Positions 58,851-64,000 of a stretch of 64,000 bases of DNA are shown here, piece after piece. Position numbers and translations under genes: made by a program. The DNA comes from Streptomyces carminius (GTDB lineage: Bacteria > Actinomycetota > Actinomycetes > Streptomycetales > Streptomycetaceae). The notes under the pieces were generated by a model that was not told the origin of the DNA, did no database searches, and worked only from the letters and a program-made list of their open reading frames with translations. Location: contig NZ_PGGW01000061.1 of assembly GCF_002794255.1 (NCBI RefSeq), positions 124,001-188,000 of the forward strand. Reading direction: 5' to 3'. How positions within the stretch are numbered: the stretch's first letter is position 1; each line of letters opens with the position of its first letter.

Positions 58851-59525
58851 ATGACCGCACACCACTCCGCCCTGCGCCGGATCGCCGCGGCGGTGGCCGC
58901 CGTGACCGCCGCCGCCGTCCTGGCCGCCTGCGGCGGCGACCGGCCCGCCGGGGACTCCGGCCGCAACGGCGGGACCCCGCCGAGCTCTTCCGCCCCGCTC
59001 CCGGCAGGCGACCACAACGACGCCGACGTCGCCTTCGCGCAGGGGATGATCCCCCACCACCGGCAGGCGGTGGAGATGGCCGACCTGGCCGGGACCCGGG
59101 CCTCCGCACCGGAGGTGAAGGCCCTGGCCGAGCAGATCAGAAAGGCCCAGGACCCGGAGATCGAGACGCTGTCCGGCTGGCTGGCGTCCTGGGGCGAGCA
59201 GGTCCCCGCCGAGCCGGACGACGGCACGGGCCACGGCTCCCACGCCGACCGCTCCGGGCACTCGGATCACGGCGGCCACGGCGGCCACGGCATGGCGGGG
59301 ATGATGACCCCCGAGGAAATGGCCGAACTGGAGAAGTCCTCCGGAAAGGCCTTCGACACCGCCTTCCTGGAGATGATGATCAGGCACCACGAAGGCGCGG
59401 TCGCCATGGCCGGGGAGGAGAAGGAGAACGGCTCCTACGGCCCGGCCAGGTCCATGGCCGAGGACATCATCACCTCGCAGAGCGCCGAGATCGAGAAGAT
59501 GAACAGGCTGCTCGGCCGGGAGTAG
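58851..59525 (+). CDS. DUF305 lipoprotein
   Basis: The 224-residue lipoprotein has a signal with lipobox LAAC (Cys27). DUF305 is shown by two ferritin-like four-helix motifs with paired His: FAQGMIPHHRQAVEMADLA and FLEMMIRHHEGAVAMA. A central loop is very His/Gly-rich (HADRSGHSDHGGHGGHG). DUF305 proteins of actinomycetes are associated with copper stress and may bind Cu(I) outside the membrane. It is 116 bases after the DUF6153 gene and precedes an F510_1955-type lipoprotein, a common trio. Confidence 0.9.
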   Translation: MTAHHSALRRIAAAVAAVTAAAVLAACGGDRPAGDSGRNGGTPPSSSAPLPAGDHNDADVAFAQGMIPHHRQAVEMADLAGTRASAPEVKALAEQIRKAQDPEIETLSGWLASWGEQVPAEPDDGTGHGSHADRSGHSDHGGHGGHGMAGMMTPEEMAELEKSSGKAFDTAFLEMMIRHHEGAVAMAGEEKENGSYGPARSMAEDIITSQSAEIEKMNRLLGRE

Positions 59526-59749
59526 CCCCACCAGCCGCCGGGCCTCGTCTCCACGAGCCCGTCACGGGCCCGGCGGCCGGTCCCGGAAGTCCCCGCACTC
59601 CCCTCACGCACCTCCCGAGCGGTCCGTCACCCCCCGCCGCACCCCGGGAACGCGTGGCCGTCCCGCCACCGCCCTCCGGTGCGAGGGGTGCGCCGCACAC
59701 CGTCCTTCCGCACGCGGCCGACACCGCGAACCCGATCCGAGGAACCCCG

Positions 59750-60676
59750 ATGCCCAACCGTTTCCGCACCCGCACGCTGCCCGCGGCCGCCGCGGTCCTG
59801 CTCGCGGCCGTCCTGACCGCCTGCTCGTCCGGCTCCGGCGACCGCCCCGCCACCCCTTCCGGGGACGCCTCCGACGACGGCCACTCCCACTCCCACTCCG
59901 CGGAGCCCGGCCTCGGTCATGTCCACGGGCTCGGCGTCAACCCCGGCGACGGGAAGCTCTACGTCGCCACCCACTACGGCATCGTCGCCGTCGACGACGA
60001 CGGCGGCACGGAACGCGTGGGCGACACCGCCGACTACATGGGCTTCGCCGTCGCCGGACCCGACACCTTCCTCGGCAGCGGCCATCCCGCCGAAGGCAGC
60101 GACGAGCCCGCCAACCGCGGGCTGATCAGGAGCACCGATGCCGGGAAGACCTGGCAGACCCTCTCCCTCGGCGGCGAGGTCGACTTCCACGCCCTGGAGC
60201 AGGCGCACGGCACCGTCTACGGCTACGACAGCACCCACGGCATGCTGCGCGTCAGCAAGGACGGCAAGAAGTGGGACGAGCGCGCCGAACTGGCCGCCCT
60301 GGACATCGCCGTCAGCCCCGGCGACCCCGACGTCGTCCTGGCCACCACCCGGGACGGCGTCGCCCGCAGCACCGACGGCGGCAAGACCTTCTCCGGCGGC
60401 TCCGGACCGGTCCTGGCCTATCTGTCCTGGGCCGGTGAGGACGGAAAGGACGCGCTGTACGGGATCGGTCCCGACGGGGCGCTGCACCGCAGCACCGACG
60501 GCGGCGGGAGTTGGACGAGGACCGGCACCGTACCCGGCGGGCAGCCCCAGGCGCTGACCGCGGCCGGCCCCGACCACGTCCTGGCCGCCACCGCCGGCGG
60601 CGTCCACGAGTCCCGCGACGGCGGGAAGTCCTTCACCGAGCGTTTGGAGATGTCGGACGGCGCCCACTCCCACTAG
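59750..60676 (+). CDS. F510_1955-type beta-propeller lipoprotein
   Basis: The 308-residue protein has a signal and lipobox LTAC (Cys25), a His-rich stretch (GHSHSHS) and then Asp-box propeller repeats: STDAGKTWQT, SKDGKKWDE, STDGGKTFSG, STDGGGSWTR, SRDGGKSFTE. These match the F510_1955 'glycosylhydrolase' family, which sits beside DUF305 genes and has no demonstrated glycosidase role. It is probably an extracytoplasmic metal-stress protein. GAGGAAC precedes the ATG. A 19-bp terminator follows. Confidence 0.88.
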   Translation: MPNRFRTRTLPAAAAVLLAAVLTACSSGSGDRPATPSGDASDDGHSHSHSAEPGLGHVHGLGVNPGDGKLYVATHYGIVAVDDDGGTERVGDTADYMGFAVAGPDTFLGSGHPAEGSDEPANRGLIRSTDAGKTWQTLSLGGEVDFHALEQAHGTVYGYDSTHGMLRVSKDGKKWDERAELAALDIAVSPGDPDVVLATTRDGVARSTDGGKTFSGGSGPVLAYLSWAGEDGKDALYGIGPDGALHRSTDGGGSWTRTGTVPGGQPQALTAAGPDHVLAATAGGVHESRDGGKSFTERLEMSDGAHSH

Positions 60677-60711
60677 GGACGGCCGCCCGCGGCGTCACGG
60701 CGTCCTCCCAG

Positions 60712-60753
60712 CGGCCGCCCGGCCCGGACCCCGCGGTCCGGGCCGGGCGGCCG
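60712..60753. terminator. Perfect 19-bp hairpin terminator
   Basis: Arms at 60712-60730 and 60735-60753 pair at all 19 positions around a CCGC loop. It follows the F510_1955-type gene by 36 bases and precedes the MFS gene. Confidence 0.85.
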
Positions 60754-60836
60754 GTGGCGTTGACTGGAGTGCGACATGTCGGCGTGCGCGCGTCCCTCCG
60801 CGCGCACGCCCGTACCCGCCGCAAGGAGCACCACCC

Positions 60837-62132
60837 TTGAGTACGCCCGCCCCGTCGTCCCGCCCCGCGGGGAAGCACCCGGCCGGGACCGCGCCGCCCG
60901 GGACGGGCAGACGCTTCCACGGCTGGCGCATCGTCGCCTACAGCGCGCTGGCGATGGCGATGACCGCGCCGGGCCAGACCGCCGGGGTCTCGGTCTTCAT
61001 CGACCCGCTCATCGCCGACCTGGACATCAGCCGCACCGCGGTCTCCACCGCCTACCTCACCGGCACCCTGGCCGGGGCCTGCGCCATGCCCCTGATCGGC
61101 AGGGCGATCGACCGCCACGGCCCGCGCGCGGTCATGGCGGCCGTCGGGGCCGTCTTCGGCGCGGTCCTGATCGCCCTCTCCTTCGTCTCCGGGATCGTGG
61201 GGCTCACCGCCGGGTTCACCGGCATCCGGATGGCCGGGCAGGGCGCCCTGTCGCTGGTGGCCACCACCACGGTCGCCTACTGGTTCGACCGGCGGCGCGG
61301 CCTGGCACTGGGCATCACCAGCGCGGTCGGCGCCGCGGGCATCTCCCTGGCGCCCCTGCTGGTCGAACGGCTGGTCTCGCAGGCCGGCTGGCAGCGGGCC
61401 TGGCTGATCGAGGGCCTGGCCGTGTGGGCCGTCGTCCTGCCCGTCGCCCTGTTCGGCATCCGCAACCGCCCCGCCGACGTGGGCCAGCAGGTGGACGGCG
61501 ACCCCGCGCCCGCCTCCGACGACCCCGGCGGCGACCGGCAGGACGACGGCTGGCCCCTGCGCCGCGCGATGCGCACCGGCGTCTTCTGGGCCGTGGCCGC
61601 CTGCCTGGCGGCCAGCAGCATGCTCACCACCGGGCTGAACTTCCACCAGATCGCCCTGCTCGGCGAGCGCGGCCTGACCCCCGTCGAGGCGGCCGCGAAC
61701 TTCCTGCCCCAGACCGTGGCCGCCCTGCTGTGCACCCTGGCCGCCGGTGCCCTGCTGGACCGGCTGCCGCCCAAGGCCGTCCTGGTCGCGGCGATGGCGG
61801 TGCTGGCCGCCGCCACCCTCGCGCCCCGCCTGGTCGCCCCCGGCTGGACCGCGCTGGGCTACGGACTGCTGCTGGGTACCTCCAACGGTCTGCTGCGCGC
61901 GGTGGAGGCCGCCGCCTACCCCCGCTACTTCGGCACCGCCCACCTCGGCGCCATCCGCGGTGTCGCGCACACCGTCACCGTCGCCGCCAGCGCCTTCGGC
62001 CCCCTGGCGGTCTCCCTCGGCCACGACCTCACCGGCCGCTACGGCTCCGCCCTGCTCGCCCTGGCCCTGATCCCCCTCGCCGCCGCGGTGGCCGTCACCC
62101 TCGCCCGCGAACCGCACCGCGCGGACACCTGA
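60837..62132 (+). CDS. MFS transporter
   Basis: The 431-residue protein starts with TTG 60837, fixed by AAGGAG nine bases upstream. About twelve hydrophobic helices are visible. The A-like motif GRAIDRHGPR follows helix 2 and helix 4 has GFTGIRMAGQGALSLVATTTVAYWFDRRRG, typical of oxalate:formate antiporter and MCT-like MFS proteins. A polar loop of ~40 residues separates the two halves. The substrate is unknown. Upstream lies the 19-bp terminator, so it has its own promoter. Confidence 0.88.
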   Translation: MSTPAPSSRPAGKHPAGTAPPGTGRRFHGWRIVAYSALAMAMTAPGQTAGVSVFIDPLIADLDISRTAVSTAYLTGTLAGACAMPLIGRAIDRHGPRAVMAAVGAVFGAVLIALSFVSGIVGLTAGFTGIRMAGQGALSLVATTTVAYWFDRRRGLALGITSAVGAAGISLAPLLVERLVSQAGWQRAWLIEGLAVWAVVLPVALFGIRNRPADVGQQVDGDPAPASDDPGGDRQDDGWPLRRAMRTGVFWAVAACLAASSMLTTGLNFHQIALLGERGLTPVEAAANFLPQTVAALLCTLAAGALLDRLPPKAVLVAAMAVLAAATLAPRLVAPGWTALGYGLLLGTSNGLLRAVEAAAYPRYFGTAHLGAIRGVAHTVTVAASAFGPLAVSLGHDLTGRYGSALLALALIPLAAAVAVTLAREPHRADT

Positions 62133-62523
62133 CACGGGCCGTGGCGGGCCACAGTCCCGGCGGTCGGCAGGTGTTCCGAAAGTGTCACCACCGCCTCGGC
62201 TCCCCCCTTCGAGCAGGCAGGAACGTATCCCACCGGCCCGAGGCGCCGCACTCCTTTCACCGGCCCGCCCCGGGCCGGACGTGACGGCCCCCGGCCCGGC
62301 ACCGAGGGGCCGCGTCGGCGTCTGCCGCTCCGGGGCATGCCGCGGCGGGGTGCGGGCCGGTCCGTAGTGCGCAGGCACCAGGGCGCGTGAGCGGCTGGTC
62401 CGGGCGCACCAGGCGAAGACGGCGGCGGTGGACGATGCCCGGCGGGGCGCCGGAGGGAAGTGTGGGAGGCGCGCGGATCCCGCGTGTTTCCCCTTGCCCG
62501 ATGGTGTCTGGAGTGATCAACAG
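62133..62523. other. Intergenic region before the MMPL gene
   Basis: About 390 bases lack a supported gene or a clear promoter. Open frames on both strands have no credible product. Confidence 0.4.
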
Positions 62524-64000
62524 GTGGCGACTTTCCTTTACCGAGTAGGACGGTGGGCCTTCCGGCGGCGGCGGCTCGTCGGCGGTGTGTGGCTGGGCGT
62601 CCTGGTGCTGGCCGTCGCCGCCGCCGCCATGGCACCGGCCGGGGAGGAGGAGGACCTCTCCATGCCCGGCACCGAGTCGCAGAAGGCGTTCGACCTGCTG
62701 GACGAGCGCTTCCCGCAGAGCAACGCCCAGGGCGCCGAGGCCCGCCTGGTGTTCCAGGCCCCGGACGGACAGCGGGTGACGGCCCGGGAGAACAAGGCGG
62801 CCGTCGAGGACACGCTCGGCTCGCTGGAGGGGGGTGACCAGGTCGCGTCGGTCACCGATCCCTACGAGACCGGCGCCGTCAGCGAGGACGGCACCATCGC
62901 CTACTCCACGATCACCTACGCAGCGGACGCCGTCGACCTGACCGAGGCGACCAAGAGCGCCCTCGAGGACGCCGCGGACCAGGCCCGGGACGCGGGACTG
63001 ACCGTGGAGATCGGCGGCTCGGCCCTGGAAGCGGAGGAGGCACCGGGCGGTACGACGGAGCTCGTCGGCGTGGCGGTGGCCGCGGTGGTGCTGGTCCTCG
63101 CCCTCGGCTCGCTGGTCGCGGCCGGACTGTCGCTGCTGACCGCCTTCGTGGGCGTGGCCATCGCCTTCGGCCTGGTCTCCGCGCTGGCCGTCCCGCTGGG
63201 CCTGACGTCCACCGTCGCCATCCTGGCACTGATGCTGGGGCTGGCGGTCGGTATCGACTACGCGCTCTTCATCACCTCCCGGTTCCACGACGAGCGCACG
63301 CGGGGCAGCGAACCGGAGGAGGCCGCCGGCCGGGCGGTGGGCACGGCCGGCTCCGCCGTCGTCTTCGCCGGCGCGACCGTCTTCATCGCCCTGGTCGGTC
63401 TCGGGGTCGTCGGAATCCCCGAACTCACCAAGATGGGCATGGGCGGCGCGGGCGCCGTGGCGCTCGCCGTACTCGTCGCGCTGACCCTGGTCCCCGCGCT
63501 GTTCGGCTTCTTCGGCCGGCGGGTGCTGCCCCGCGCCGTGCGCAGGGCCGTCGCGCCGAAGGGCGAGCACCCGCACCGGGCGCGCGCCGGAGCCGGCCGG
63601 CCGGGGCTCGGCGTCCGCTGGGCGCGGTTCGTGCTGCGCCGGCCGGTGGCCGTGCTGCTGGTCGCCGGACTCGGTCTCGGAGCCGTCGCCGTACCGGTGC
63701 TGAGCCTCGAACTCGGGCTGCCCGGAGACGAGTCCAAGTCGGTGGAGACCACCCAGCGCCGCGCCTACGACCTGCTGTCGGAAGGTTTCGGCCCCGGTTT
63801 CAACGGCCCGTTGACCGTGGTGGTGGACATGGCGGAGTCCCCGGACACCCGGGCCGCCACGGATCTGGTCGTCAGGACCCTGCGGGGAGTGGACGGGGTC
63901 GCGTCGGTCGGTGATCCGGTTCTCAACCAGGCCGGGGACACGGCCATCATCACCGCCGTCCCGCACACCGCGCCGAACAGCGGCGAGACCAAGGACCTGG
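62524..64000 (+). CDS. MMPL-family RND transporter (3' end outside window)
   Basis: The GTG at 62524 opens a frame that stays open to the last base (492 codons seen). A first membrane helix (LVGGVWLGVLVLAVAAAAMA) is followed by a periplasmic porter-like segment, five helices with GLAVGIDYALFITSRFHDER (the proton-relay Asp-Tyr motif of MmpL) and GRAVGTAGSAVVFAGATVFIALVGL, then a basic cytoplasmic loop and the start of the second half. MMPL proteins export lipids, siderophores or drugs. GGAG lies at 62504, longer than optimal. The family averages ~700-750 residues, so about a third is missing. Confidence 0.9.
   Translation, partial: MATFLYRVGRWAFRRRRLVGGVWLGVLVLAVAAAAMAPAGEEEDLSMPGTESQKAFDLLDERFPQSNAQGAEARLVFQAPDGQRVTARENKAAVEDTLGSLEGGDQVASVTDPYETGAVSEDGTIAYSTITYAADAVDLTEATKSALEDAADQARDAGLTVEIGGSALEAEEAPGGTTELVGVAVAAVVLVLALGSLVAAGLSLLTAFVGVAIAFGLVSALAVPLGLTSTVAILALMLGLAVGIDYALFITSRFHDERTRGSEPEEAAGRAVGTAGSAVVFAGATVFIALVGLGVVGIPELTKMGMGGAGAVALAVLVALTLVPALFGFFGRRVLPRAVRRAVAPKGEHPHRARAGAGRPGLGVRWARFVLRRPVAVLLVAGLGLGAVAVPVLSLELGLPGDESKSVETTQRRAYDLLSEGFGPGFNGPLTVVVDMAESPDTRAATDLVVRTLRGVDGVASVGDPVLNQAGDTAIITAVPHTAPNSGETKDL

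Noticed and set aside
1..64000. CRISPR array, rRNA operon, prophage or biosynthetic megasynthase
   Set aside because: No regularly spaced repeats with unique spacers, no rRNA sequence, no phage structural genes and no PKS/NRPS modules were seen.

Overview
The window is about 72% G+C. Its codons strongly favour G or C in the third position, it uses GTG and TTG starts, and it carries families typical of streptomycetes: BldB/WhiJ-type XRE-DUF397 pairs, MmyB-like HTH regulators, DUF6153/DUF305 copper-linked proteins, and sugar ABC operons without their own ATPase. It is almost certainly a chromosomal piece of a Streptomyces or close relative. Nothing marks a phage or plasmid. Remnants of two insertion sequences lie near 20 kb. 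The first and last genes are cut by the window ends.

Region 1 (1-6.35 kb) is the most unusual. A T4 Rnl1-like RNA ligase-kinase overlaps the start of an 841-residue fusion of an MJ1316 RNA-end domain, an endo/exonuclease/phosphatase and a eukaryotic-type poly(A) polymerase. A small membrane protein and an unrecognised 483-residue protein follow. Next comes a compact transcription unit of its own: a promoter, two tandem 72-nt tRNA-like cloverleaves that are nearly identical except in the anticodon loop, and a perfect hairpin terminator. I read this as an RNA-repair locus with associated tRNA mimics.

Region 2 (6.4-19.5 kb) holds NAD salvage (pnuC-nadR), an oxidoreductase-MerR operon behind a textbook MerR promoter, an orphan M-S fused DNA methyltransferase, two tandem YcxB paralogues, an aldo-keto reductase, a secreted beta-helix protein under a LacI-type site, and an MBL hydrolase.

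Region 3 (19.5-38.6 kb) is accessory. It has IS remnants, two separate SDR/MmyB-type divergent modules, two XRE-DUF397 pairs, aroD, htpG, a Ser/Thr kinase fused to a periplasmic ligand-binding domain, a TetR pair with three phased operators, small operons, a truncated gene and a nested 85-nt inverted repeat.

Region 4 (38.7-53.9 kb) holds a large SMI1/KNR4 protein and a divergent sugar-uptake locus (permeases plus oxidoreductase on one side, binding protein plus glycosidase-like protein on the other) around a perfect 20-bp palindrome. Kelch, quinone-reductase, GH5, pirin and GNAT genes follow.

Region 5 (53.9-64 kb) is a persulfide-detoxification regulon: a CsoR/CstR-type regulator lacking the copper-ligand His, thioredoxin, a TauE/SafE exporter, a YgaP-like rhodanese and an ETHE1-rhodanese fusion, with three CsoR-type operators. 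It adjoins a DUF6153-DUF305-F510_1955 lipoprotein cluster, an MFS transporter and a truncated MMPL transporter.
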